From an uncultured Treponema sp. (GTDB lineage Bacteria; Spirochaetota; Spirochaetia; Treponematales; Treponemataceae), in contig CAJOQA010000003.1 in assembly GCA_905236465.1 (NCBI GenBank), positions 1 through 28,776 of the forward strand: DNA of 28,776 nt, in the 5' to 3' direction. Below, piece after piece: positions 19,539 to 27,507 of this stretch; the stretch's first letter is position 1, and every line of letters begins with the position of its first letter. Position numbers and translations under genes: made by a program. The notes beneath the pieces were generated by a model, which worked only from the letters and a program-made list of their open reading frames with translations, ran no database searches and had not been told where the DNA came from.

Positions 19539-20959
19539 GTGTGCAAAAAAACAAAAGTCTTTTGACTTTAGAAGAAACAGTACAGGCAACAAACGGTATC
19601 CATGTCCTTGGTCTAGGGGATTTTTACTTTTCTTCCGTAAAAATAGATAGCCGTTGTGTTGAAAAAGGTTCTCTTTTTATTCCTTTAATAGGGCAAAACC
19701 AAGATGGTCATGCCTATATTCCTCAAGCACTTGAAAACGGAGCTAGTGTTGTTTTTATTTGCTTAAAAAACTATGAAAATGACAGTAATTTTTTTACTGG
19801 GCTTTCGTTAAAATATCCTGAAGTTTTTTTTATTGCTGTAGAAAATACCATGACAGCTTTGCAAAGGGCTGCAGGCCGCTATGTTGAAAAGTTCCCTGAC
19901 TTGATAAAGATTGGAATAACAGGGTCTTCGGGTAAAACAACTACTAAAGAAATAGCAGCAACCTTGCTAAGAAAAAAGTATAGGGTTGTTACCAATGAAG
20001 GAAACTTAAATAGCGAAACAGGCTTGCCTCTTTCTGTTTTCAATATAAAAAAAGAAGATCAGGTTGGTATTTTTGAGATGGGCATGAACCGCAAAAATGA
20101 AATTGCGGAGATTGCAGCTGTCCTCAAGCCCAGGTTTGCTATTATTACAAATATTGGGACTGCCCACATAGGAATTTTAGGCAGTCGGCAAGCCATTGCA
20201 GAGGAAAAGGCAAATATTTTTTCTCATTTTAAAGGCATAGGAACTGCTTTTATCCCTAAAGATGACGATTTTGCAGATTTCCTAACTGGTAGGGTAGATG
20301 GAAACGTTGTTTACTATGGTACTTCCTGCGATGCAGATATCAGTGATGTTGTGGATTTAGGCTTAGCTGGCACAAAATTTTGCATCTCTAGAAAGGAGAC
20401 AATTTTGCCTCTCCCTGGAAAATATAATTTCACAAATGCTTTAGCAGCCCTTTCTTTGGCAAAGTTTTTGGGGCTTTCTTCTGACCAGCTTTCTAGTGGC
20501 ATAAAAGAAATTAAGAGTATTTTTGGACGGAGCCAAATCCTACACGGAAAATACACGATAGTCCAGGATTGCTACAATGCTAATCCAGATTCGATGGAAA
20601 AGGCTATAGATTTTATTTCTAGCGTTACTAGTCCATTTAAGAAAATTCTTGTACTTGGAGATATGAGGGAACTTGGAAATGATTCCAAAAGAGAGCATGA
20701 AAAAATAGGGGCTCAAGTTGCAAATAGCTCTGCTTCTTATATTTTCCTTGTTGGTGATGAAATGAAAGCAGCTTTTGAGGTAGCAAAAAAAACAAGACCA
20801 AATACAGAACTTTTCTATTTTCCCTCTGATTCACTTTCTACAATGGAAAAAGTGGCTGCAGCTATTAGAGAAAAAGCTTGTAAAGATGATATTATTTTGG
20901 TAAAGGGAAGCCGAGGAATGGCTTTAGAGCGCATAATTAAGAAGCTAGAGGGACTTTAA
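19535..20959 (+). CDS. murF: UDP-N-acetylmuramoyl-tripeptide--D-alanyl-D-alanine ligase
   Basis: A 474-residue cytoplasmic Mur ligase that adds D-Ala-D-Ala to the UDP-MurNAc-tripeptide. The N-domain has VKIDSRCVEKGSLFIPLIGQNQDGHAYI, typical of MurE/MurF substrate-binding domains. The ATP loop is GITGSSGKTTTKE near residue 130, then TNEGNLNSETGLPLSVF, and GIFEMGMNRKNEI with the MurF-type MGM. IVQDCYNANPDSMEKAI and KKILVLGDMRELGNDSKREHE begin the C-domain, and VKGSRGMALERII ends it. It overlaps ftsL by four bases and is followed by ftsW after 3 bp. The ftsI and murE genes that usually lie between ftsL and murF are absent. Confidence 0.95.
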   Translation: MSVQKNKSLLTLEETVQATNGIHVLGLGDFYFSSVKIDSRCVEKGSLFIPLIGQNQDGHAYIPQALENGASVVFICLKNYENDSNFFTGLSLKYPEVFFIAVENTMTALQRAAGRYVEKFPDLIKIGITGSSGKTTTKEIAATLLRKKYRVVTNEGNLNSETGLPLSVFNIKKEDQVGIFEMGMNRKNEIAEIAAVLKPRFAIITNIGTAHIGILGSRQAIAEEKANIFSHFKGIGTAFIPKDDDFADFLTGRVDGNVVYYGTSCDADISDVVDLGLAGTKFCISRKETILPLPGKYNFTNALAALSLAKFLGLSSDQLSSGIKEIKSIFGRSQILHGKYTIVQDCYNANPDSMEKAIDFISSVTSPFKKILVLGDMRELGNDSKREHEKIGAQVANSSASYIFLVGDEMKAAFEVAKKTRPNTELFYFPSDSLSTMEKVAAAIREKACKDDIILVKGSRGMALERIIKKLEGL

Positions 20960-20962
20960 TCT

Positions 20963-22186
20963 ATGTCTGCCTTTACCTTTTACCCTGGAAACCCAGGTGG
21001 CGCTTATAAGAAAAATGATGTTGCCTTTCTTATTTCAGTTATTCTTTTATGGGGGTTGGGAATTTTTACCCTAATTATTGCAACCCCTGATACTGCAAGA
21101 AGAATTTTTAATAAAAAGTATTACTTTGTTGTCAGGCAACTGTCCTGGTCTCTTGTAGCTTTTATTGCTTTTACCGTTTTCTCTGCTCTGCCTATTTCCT
21201 TTATTCGTAAGCATTTAAAGGCTTTTGTTCTTTCGATAATGCTTTTATGCCTGCTTACCTTTATTCCTGGTATAGGCTTGGAAAAAAATGGTGCTACAAG
21301 ATGGATTATGATACCCCACGTAGTTCGCTTTCAGCCTTCTGAATTTGCAAAGATTGCGGTTGTATTATATTTAGCCAATCTTTTTGATAAATACCTTGAC
21401 GAGCAAGAAGATGGTCAAAAGAATTTTTTATATCCCTTATTTGGGCTTTTGGCTTTTGTCGGCGTTATTATTTTACAAAAGGATTTTTCTACGGGACTTT
21501 TCATTTTTACGGTGGGTTGTGTAATGTTTTTTGTTTCAGGGGCCCGCATGTCTTGGTTTGTTCCCCTGCTCTTGCTCGCTATACCTGCTATGGCTTTGAT
21601 GATAGCGATAGAACCCTACCGTTTGGATCGCATTATCGCTTTTTTGCATCCTGAATTTACAGATGATACAGGCTATCAGCAGTTTGCCTCTCAAAGAGCG
21701 ATAATTTCTGGGGGCCCTTGGGGGGCAGGTCTTGGAACAGGCCTTTATTATGTCAGTAAGATTCCCGAAGTCCAAACAGACTATGTGTTTTCTGGCTGGG
21801 TTGCTGCCATGGGGTTTGTTGGTGTAATCGCATATTTTGCTGTTCTCTTTCTTTTTGCATGGAGGGCATTTAAAATAACTGTAAATTGTCCCAACCGCTT
21901 TGCTTCGTACGGAGCTTTTGGCTGTACCTGCATGGTGGTTTTACAGTCCATTATGAATGTTGGGGTTGTAGCTGGTGCATTGCCTTCTACTGGTATCCCC
22001 CAGCCTTTCTTTTCATCTGGAGGTTCGTCTCTTATTGTTACTTTTGCTATGTGTGGCTTTATTCTCAATGCAAGTCACTGCACGGAAGAAGATAATATTG
22101 AAGTTGGTCCTTTTAATAAAGAAAATACAAATAGTGATATTGAATTTGAAAGTTTTAACGGAGTAGAAGTGAGCAGTTATGAGTGA
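20963..22186 (+). CDS. ftsW: Peptidoglycan glycosyltransferase FtsW
   Basis: A 407-residue SEDS-family membrane protein with about ten membrane segments. Family landmarks are VRFQPSEFAKIAVVLYLANLF, ILQKDFSTGLFIF, YQQFASQRAIISGGPWGAGLGTG, VQTDYVFSGWVAAMGFVGV and GALPSTGIPQPFFSSGGSSLIV. FtsW polymerises lipid II at the septum with its partner FtsI; no ftsI gene is in this cluster, so the partner must be encoded elsewhere. The C-terminal ~40 residues are acidic and cytoplasmic. The last eight bases overlap the start of ftsQ. FtsW rather than RodA is judged from position in the division cluster. Confidence 0.93.
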   Translation: MSAFTFYPGNPGGAYKKNDVAFLISVILLWGLGIFTLIIATPDTARRIFNKKYYFVVRQLSWSLVAFIAFTVFSALPISFIRKHLKAFVLSIMLLCLLTFIPGIGLEKNGATRWIMIPHVVRFQPSEFAKIAVVLYLANLFDKYLDEQEDGQKNFLYPLFGLLAFVGVIILQKDFSTGLFIFTVGCVMFFVSGARMSWFVPLLLLAIPAMALMIAIEPYRLDRIIAFLHPEFTDDTGYQQFASQRAIISGGPWGAGLGTGLYYVSKIPEVQTDYVFSGWVAAMGFVGVIAYFAVLFLFAWRAFKITVNCPNRFASYGAFGCTCMVVLQSIMNVGVVAGALPSTGIPQPFFSSGGSSLIVTFAMCGFILNASHCTEEDNIEVGPFNKENTNSDIEFESFNGVEVSSYE

Positions 22187-23036
22187 TGGAATTTATGCTG
22201 ATGTTTGGGAAACTAGTGCATTTTTTTCAGGTAAGAAAAAGCATGAAAAGAATGCCTTTACCAAAGAAAAAAATGTTTCTAAAGACAAAAAACTTAGGAT
22301 TTTAAAAGTAATAGTTTTTATATTGTGCATTCTATTACTTATAGAATTGATTTTATATACATTTGTAATTCCTTCTCTAGTGCCTGCAAAGATTTCTTTT
22401 TCAGGGCTAAAAACAATTCCTGAAAGTTTGGTAAGGCAAAAAATTCAGGAGATTGATACCCTTACCTGGATGCAGTTTGATACCGGTAAAGCCGTTAATT
22501 CTTTAAGTTCAATTTCAGGAATTGAAAAAGTAACCGTTGACAAGCATTTTCCCGATAGGGTTTCTATTTTGATAAAAGAAAGAGAAGCTGTTGCAAAGAC
22601 AATAGTTTTTCAAAATGGCTACTGTCAGACTGTTCAAATTGATGAAAATGGTGTATTATTCTCTTCTACAGCAACGTCTGTGGCAAAAGATAGTAATATC
22701 CCCTTAGTAACAGGTCTTCCAATAGAAAATGTTGGTGAAGGGGTAAGACTTGCTTCTAGATATAGAATCCTCATGGAGCAAATAGCTTACATAAGGAGTT
22801 TGCCGCAGAAGTATTTTGCAGCTATTTCTGAAATTCAGGTTGTACCAAAAGAATATGGAAATTATGACTTGATTTTGTATCCTATATCTTCTCATGTCAG
22901 GGTTTTAACAGATCGTAGCCTGAATGAGGATACGCTGAAATACATGATGGTTGCGCTTGATATTGTAAATTCGATTGATTCTTCTGCCGGTGAGATAGAT
23001 TTGCGCTATGGGGCTGTTTCTTATCGGCGACGGTAG
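22179..23036 (+). CDS. ftsQ: Cell division protein FtsQ/DivIB
   Basis: A 285-residue bitopic membrane protein. Residues 1-45 are basic and cytoplasmic, followed by one membrane segment (ILKVIVFILCILLLIELILYTFVI). A POTRA domain comes next (ISFSGLKTIPESLVRQKIQEI, VDKHFPDRVSILIKEREAVA) and then the beta domain (VQIDENGVLFSS, NYDLILYPISSHVRVL, EIDLRYGAVSYRR). FtsQ/DivIB links early and late division proteins in the periplasm. It overlaps ftsW by eight bases and is followed by ftsA after 21 bp. Sequence identity in this family is low, but architecture and position agree. Confidence 0.9.
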   Translation: MSDGIYADVWETSAFFSGKKKHEKNAFTKEKNVSKDKKLRILKVIVFILCILLLIELILYTFVIPSLVPAKISFSGLKTIPESLVRQKIQEIDTLTWMQFDTGKAVNSLSSISGIEKVTVDKHFPDRVSILIKEREAVAKTIVFQNGYCQTVQIDENGVLFSSTATSVAKDSNIPLVTGLPIENVGEGVRLASRYRILMEQIAYIRSLPQKYFAAISEIQVVPKEYGNYDLILYPISSHVRVLTDRSLNEDTLKYMMVALDIVNSIDSSAGEIDLRYGAVSYRRR

Positions 23037-23057
23037 AATCGTAGTGGAGGGGATTGA

Positions 23058-24356
23058 GTGAGCAACATTATTGTTGGTCTGGATATTGGAACCACCTTTA
23101 TTCGTGTCGCTATAGGTGAGCTTTTTTCTGATGACAGGCTTAAAATTATTGCAGTTTCTAAAGTTCCGTCAAAAGGTGTTACAGATGGTGTTATTTTAAA
23201 CACTAGCGTCGTTGAGGCTGCTATAAAAGAAGCTATAGAAGAAGCTGAACTTATGGCGGGTGTTGATGTTTCTGAAGTTTTTGCCTCAATAGGCGGGAAT
23301 CAGGTTTCAAGCCTTAATTCTACAGGTCAGATTGCCATTGACCCTAGCGGGCGTAACCGTGAAACCGTAATTACTGATAATGCAAAGAAAAGGGCTATAG
23401 ATGCCTCAAAATCAATAGTTTTGCCCTATGGCAAGCGGTATTTGCATACAATTCCTCGAGAATATATTGTTAATGGTAGCCAAAGCTATAAAAACAAAGA
23501 TATAGGTGAACTGATTGGTGCTACCGGTGTCAGACTTGAGGTGAAGGCTCATCTTGTAATGGCTAATCTTACAGCTTGTAAGAAAATAGATGATTGCATA
23601 AGTCATTTAGGACTTGTAAATAAAACCCCAACATTAAAAACCCTTGCTGCTTCTATCGCAACTTTGCATGAAGAGGAGATGGAATTAGGCTCTATCCTGA
23701 TAGATTTAGGTGGAGGAACGACAGATGTTATGGTTATCTATGACGGGGCCCCTATTTACACAACTTCTATCCCCTTTGGTGGTAAGGATGTTACCAGTGA
23801 TATTTCAAAGGTCAAGGGAATTTCCTTTGCAGCAGCAGAAGAGATAAAGTTAAAATACGGAACTGCTTGGTTTTATGAAAGCGATGTAGATGAAGAAATC
23901 CCCATAGCAACTTCATCTGGCCGTCCGCCAGAGGAAAGTTCAAAATCTGAGATTTGTACTATTATTCAGTCCCGCTTAGCAGAAATTTTTGATATGGTCA
24001 AGCAGAATGTAAGAAAACATTCAGGACTTACCTCCTTAAATGGCTGCATTGTTCTTACCGGAGGAGGTGCCCTGATGGATGGAGTGGTACAACTTTGTCA
24101 AAGTGTCTGGAGAACATCTGCTGTAAGAAGGGGTGAGTCTCCTGATTTAGGCTCTCTTGAAAGCAATAATGATGCTAAATTGGATTACCGGCAGGCTGAT
24201 TTTGCTACCGCAGTGGGTCTTGTTGTAGCTAACAAGGCTATTTTTGAAAGCAAGGGAGCACGACACTCAAAAATCGAGGATAAAAGCGGAAAGGGAGGGG
24301 GCTTACTCAAAGAAGCCTTGCACAAGCTGAAAGAAGGTTTTGACAACTGTTTCTAA
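23058..24356 (+). CDS. ftsA: Cell division protein FtsA
   Basis: A 432-residue actin-fold ATPase that tethers FtsZ to the membrane. Phosphate-binding segments are VGLDIGTTFIRVAIGE at the N-terminus and SILIDLGGGTTDVMVIYDG near residue 215; the adenosine motif is GCIVLTGGGALMDGV near residue 330. The 1C-domain region lies around residues 85-160 (FASIGGNQVSSLNSTG, IPREYIVNG). The C-terminus, GGGLLKEALHKLKEGFDNCF, looks like the amphipathic membrane-targeting helix. The start is GTG with GGAGG 7 bases upstream. It is preceded by ftsQ and followed after 109 bp by ftsZ. Confidence 0.95.
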   Translation: MSNIIVGLDIGTTFIRVAIGELFSDDRLKIIAVSKVPSKGVTDGVILNTSVVEAAIKEAIEEAELMAGVDVSEVFASIGGNQVSSLNSTGQIAIDPSGRNRETVITDNAKKRAIDASKSIVLPYGKRYLHTIPREYIVNGSQSYKNKDIGELIGATGVRLEVKAHLVMANLTACKKIDDCISHLGLVNKTPTLKTLAASIATLHEEEMELGSILIDLGGGTTDVMVIYDGAPIYTTSIPFGGKDVTSDISKVKGISFAAAEEIKLKYGTAWFYESDVDEEIPIATSSGRPPEESSKSEICTIIQSRLAEIFDMVKQNVRKHSGLTSLNGCIVLTGGGALMDGVVQLCQSVWRTSAVRRGESPDLGSLESNNDAKLDYRQADFATAVGLVVANKAIFESKGARHSKIEDKSGKGGGLLKEALHKLKEGFDNCF

Positions 24357-24375
24357 AAGTGCCCTATCGGCATTT
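24357..24375 (+). other. Stem-loop immediately after ftsA
   Basis: AAGTGCC (24357-24363) and GGCATTT (24369-24375) form a 7-bp stem with one G-U pair and a 5-base loop, starting at the ftsA stop. No T run follows, so it may be a weak attenuator or processing site between ftsA and ftsZ. Confidence 0.35.
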
Positions 24376-24420
24376 ACCTTAAAAAATTTAACTATTTTTA
24401 TTAAAAAAGTACTTGAGAAA

Positions 24421-24448
24421 GTTCAAAATCTTTGATAACTTTTTGAAC
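24421..24448 (+). promoter_or_regulatory. Perfect inverted repeat in the ftsZ leader
   Basis: GTTCAAAA (24421-24428) and TTTTGAAC (24441-24448) are exact reverse complements separated by 12 bases, ending 7 bases before the GGGAGG ribosome binding site of ftsZ. It could be an operator or an mRNA stem. Confidence 0.55.
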
Positions 24449-24465
24449 ATGGGTCGGGAGGATAT

Positions 24466-25824
24466 ATGATTGAATTGTCTGTGGTTAATGATGAAAGCTC
24501 AACGCTAAAAGCGCCGAGTCCGACAGTAATAAAGGTTATAGGTTGTGGTGGTGGTGGATCCAGTACTGTAAATCGGATTATACAAACTGGGGCCAGCGAT
24601 GTTGAATTTATTGTTTTAAATACTGATGTTCAAGCCCTTAATATTTCAATGGCTCCAAAACGCCTTGCTATTGGTCAAGAAAGAACAGGTGGGCTTGGAG
24701 CAGGTGGAAATCCTGAAGTTGGAGAAAATTCAGCTAAAGAAGATTCTGAGATGATATCCAATGTCATAAAGGGCGCAAACATGGTTATCATAACTGCTGG
24801 TATGGGGGGGGGAACTGGCACTGGTTCAGCTCCTATTGTTGCAGGGCTTGCTCACGAGCAGGGGGTCCTTACTGTTGCTGTAGTTACTACTCCTTTTGCA
24901 TTTGAAGGAACTACAAGAATGAAAAATGCTCAGGAAGGGTTAAAGAAACTTCGTGAAAATGTAGATAGCCTTATCATTGTTCCAAATCAGCAGATAATGA
25001 AGATTGTCGATAAAAAAGTCTCTTTTAAGCAGGCTTTCAGACTTGCTGATGATGTTCTTTGTCAGGGAATAAAAGGGTTGACTGATATAATTACAAAGGT
25101 CGGTGAACCGAACATCGATTTTGCGGATGTCAGGACCGTTATGAAGGATCAGGGGGAGGCCCTTATTGGCGTTGGAGTTGCAGAGGGTGAAAACCGTGCA
25201 ATCGATGCAGTTCAGAAGGCAATTTCTAATCCGTTAATGGAAGACCGTAAGCTTGATGGCGCAAAGAACATCATTGTCAATGTTGCAAGTACAGACGACT
25301 TGTCTATGGTTGAAGTTGAGGAAATCAACAATACTATCCGTGCCTCTGTAAACAAAAACAATGACAATATCATTTGGGGTCAGATTTATGACCCTGAAAT
25401 GGGCGACAGTGTTTCTGTTACAGTTATAGCAACAGGTTTTGAAGATGAAAGTCATAGCGATTTTTCTTCAGAAAAGAAGAATTACTTGGAAAATTCTAAT
25501 ACCATTGACTATGGTGATTATGTAAAGCTTTCAAGGGGACAGGGCACTATAAATCTTGATGAGCCAGTTTTGCCACAGCCAAGCATAAAGCCACCTGTTG
25601 TTGAGGAAGAAGCTCCTAGTCAGGTAAAAAAAGTGGAAGAAAAGCCTGTTGAGCAGGTTGCTACCACAAGTTTACATGAAAGCTTAACCCGCGCAGTAAA
25701 AAGTAACAGGGGGCTTGAAGCTCCTGATGAAAATATAGACAGAAATGATTTGAAACAACCTGCAATATGGAGAAAGAGTTTGCAGGGACTTTCTAAGTCA
25801 ATAAATCTTACTGATGACAACTGA
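24466..25824 (+). CDS. ftsZ: Cell division protein FtsZ
   Basis: A 452-residue tubulin-like GTPase that forms the division ring. GTP-binding motifs are VIGCGGGGSSTVNRII near residue 20 and AGMGGGTGTGSAPIVA near residue 110; the T7 region and C-terminal subdomain follow (NIIVNVASTDDLSMVEVEEI, IIWGQIYDPEMGDSVSVTVIATGF). After a disordered linker (about residues 330-420) comes NDLKQPAIWRKSLQ, which resembles the conserved C-terminal peptide that binds FtsA and other partners. Unusually it is followed by about 13 more residues. GGGAGG lies 4 bases before the ATG. Its last 11 bases overlap xerC. Confidence 0.97.
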   Translation: MIELSVVNDESSTLKAPSPTVIKVIGCGGGGSSTVNRIIQTGASDVEFIVLNTDVQALNISMAPKRLAIGQERTGGLGAGGNPEVGENSAKEDSEMISNVIKGANMVIITAGMGGGTGTGSAPIVAGLAHEQGVLTVAVVTTPFAFEGTTRMKNAQEGLKKLRENVDSLIIVPNQQIMKIVDKKVSFKQAFRLADDVLCQGIKGLTDIITKVGEPNIDFADVRTVMKDQGEALIGVGVAEGENRAIDAVQKAISNPLMEDRKLDGAKNIIVNVASTDDLSMVEVEEINNTIRASVNKNNDNIIWGQIYDPEMGDSVSVTVIATGFEDESHSDFSSEKKNYLENSNTIDYGDYVKLSRGQGTINLDEPVLPQPSIKPPVVEEEAPSQVKKVEEKPVEQVATTSLHESLTRAVKSNRGLEAPDENIDRNDLKQPAIWRKSLQGLSKSINLTDDN

Positions 25825-26743
25825 TGAAGAAAAAAGGCAACTAGAAGACTTATTGCAATCCTTTTATGCAGATGCTCTTCTTGTTGACCGGCATTCAAAG
25901 TTGACAGCCCAGACTTATTTCTTTACTTGTAAAGAATTTATCTCTTGGATTCAAGAAAAAGATTATAAACTTGCTGAATTTGATGCAAAGAAGATATTTT
26001 ATTTTCTTGTTTATCGAAGGGAGAAAAAAAACAGTGAGTTAACAATTGCCAAAGACATATCTGCTCTTAGGGCTTTTGGTTCCTTTTTAAAAAATAAGGG
26101 TTTGTGGCCTGTTAATTATGCACTTGAACTAGACAAGCCAAAAGCAGATAGGTCTTTACCCAAGGTTTTATCTGTTGAGCAAATTGATGCCCTTCTTTCT
26201 GCAATCGATACAAGCAAACCCCTTGGAATAAGGGACAGGGCTTTGTATGAGCTTATTTACAGTTGTGGCCTGCGCATAAGTGAAGTTTCTAGTTTGCTAA
26301 TGACCAACCTTCATTTTGACGAAAAAATAATTATAGTGCAGGGAAAGGGTGACAAAGAGCGACTTGTCCCGTTTGGTGATGTTGCTAAAGAGTGGCTTTT
26401 AAAATGGATAACCCTTATACGGCCAGGTCTTGTAGGATCAGCTCAGGTTGCAGAAGTATTTGTAAATGCAAGGGGAAAACCCCTTTCTAGAAAGGGGATT
26501 TGGAAGAATTTTCAGGCACTGGAGGCAAAAAGCGGGGTAAAGGCAAAGGTTCATACCCTGCGCCATTCTTTTGCTACCCATCTTTTGGCAGGGGGAGCAG
26601 ATTTAAGGTCAGTTCAAGAGTTGTTGGGCCACTCTGACCTGTCTACTACGCAAATTTATACCCATGTTGAGGATGGCCAACTAAGACAATATCACCAGGG
26701 CTATTTTCCTGGTCATAAGAATAAAAATGAAGAGGAGAAGTAA
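25814..26743 (+). CDS. xerC: Tyrosine recombinase XerC/XerD type
   Basis: A 309-residue tyrosine recombinase. The N-terminal SAM-like domain covers residues 1-95 and the catalytic domain has all active residues: Arg in SCGLRISEVSSL, Lys in VQGKGDKERLVPFG, HTLRHSFATHLLAGGADLRSVQELLGHSDLSTTQIYTHV with the His-x-x-Arg, the second His and the Tyr. Xer proteins resolve chromosome dimers at dif at division, which fits its coupling to ftsZ by an 11-base overlap. XerC versus XerD (or a single Xer) cannot be decided here. There are no phage or island genes around it, so it is not a mobile-element integrase. Confidence 0.9.
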   Translation: MTTDEEKRQLEDLLQSFYADALLVDRHSKLTAQTYFFTCKEFISWIQEKDYKLAEFDAKKIFYFLVYRREKKNSELTIAKDISALRAFGSFLKNKGLWPVNYALELDKPKADRSLPKVLSVEQIDALLSAIDTSKPLGIRDRALYELIYSCGLRISEVSSLLMTNLHFDEKIIIVQGKGDKERLVPFGDVAKEWLLKWITLIRPGLVGSAQVAEVFVNARGKPLSRKGIWKNFQALEAKSGVKAKVHTLRHSFATHLLAGGADLRSVQELLGHSDLSTTQIYTHVEDGQLRQYHQGYFPGHKNKNEEEK

Positions 26744-26744
26744 A

Positions 26745-27494
26745 ATGAAAATCAACAGGTCTTTTATAAAGCTAGCTATGGTATCACTGGCTTTTTTAAC
26801 CATATCATCTTGTTCACCATCATATAATTCTGTAAAAAAAATGCAGAAATTGGAGGAAGGTGTTTCTTCCCCCCGCACAAAAGAAGAAATTTCTGAGGCA
26901 ATAAAAAAGTACGAGAAGCGGGCAATGGATTTAGTCAGTACAGAAGCTCAAGTTGGTTCCTGGTATAAGATTCTTGGTATCCGCTATCTTGACGAGGGGC
27001 TTTACGGCAGGGCCCTTGAATCTTTTCAAAAGGCTGTAAACTATTACCCGGATAATGCCAATCTCTATTACTACTTAGGGGTTAGCGCCGGCTATGTCGC
27101 CCATTCAAAAGCATTTGATGTTTCTGCATCGTCTGGAAGAATAAATACTGTTCAAAAAGAAGAATACCTTCGCCTTTCGGAAGCCGCTTACTTGCAGGCT
27201 CTGACACTTAACCCCCTTTATTACAGGGCAATGTATGGAATTGGGGTTTTGTATGTTTTTGAGCTTCCCGATGAAAGTGAGAAGGGCATCCCCTATCTTG
27301 AGCGTTTCCTTGAGACCCAAAAGAAAGACACTAATGCAATGTTTGTTTTAGCCCGCGCTTATTATGTGAGTCGTGACTTTGAAAAAGCAGCTGCCTTGTA
27401 CGAAAAAATAATTCAGCTGTCTCCTAATAAAGAAAAAGTTGAGGAAGCTACAAGAAATCTTCAAACAGTACTTGACGCTCAGCATACAAATTAA
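26745..27494 (+). CDS. TPR-repeat lipoprotein
   Basis: A 249-residue protein with a lipoprotein signal (FIKLAMVSLAFLTISSC, lipidated Cys near residue 23). It then has tetratricopeptide repeats: WYKILGIRYLDEGLYGRALESFQKAVNYYPDNANLYY near residues 70-105, YLQALTLNPLYYRAMYGIGVLYV near 145-170 and AMFVLARAYYVSRDFEKAAALYEKIIQLSP near 200-230. TPR lipoproteins usually scaffold protein complexes. I chose the ATG at 26745, one base after the xerC stop, with GGAG 7 bases upstream; the ATG at 26727 lacks a good site and would spoil the signal. It is followed by dprA after 13 bp. The specific role is unknown. Confidence 0.8.
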   Translation: MKINRSFIKLAMVSLAFLTISSCSPSYNSVKKMQKLEEGVSSPRTKEEISEAIKKYEKRAMDLVSTEAQVGSWYKILGIRYLDEGLYGRALESFQKAVNYYPDNANLYYYLGVSAGYVAHSKAFDVSASSGRINTVQKEEYLRLSEAAYLQALTLNPLYYRAMYGIGVLYVFELPDESEKGIPYLERFLETQKKDTNAMFVLARAYYVSRDFEKAAALYEKIIQLSPNKEKVEEATRNLQTVLDAQHTN

Positions 27495-27507
27495 TTAAGT
27501 TTATTTT

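Noticed and set aside
20368..20384. Sigma54-like TGGCAC...TTGCA inside murF
   Set aside because: The GG-to-GC spacing is one base too long, sigma54 promoters tolerate little spacing change, and the site is inside a coding region.
25814..26743. Tyrosine recombinase as a mobile-element integrase
   Set aside because: It is coupled to ftsZ by an 11-bp overlap, has Xer size and motifs, and no phage genes, tRNA or attachment repeats are nearby.
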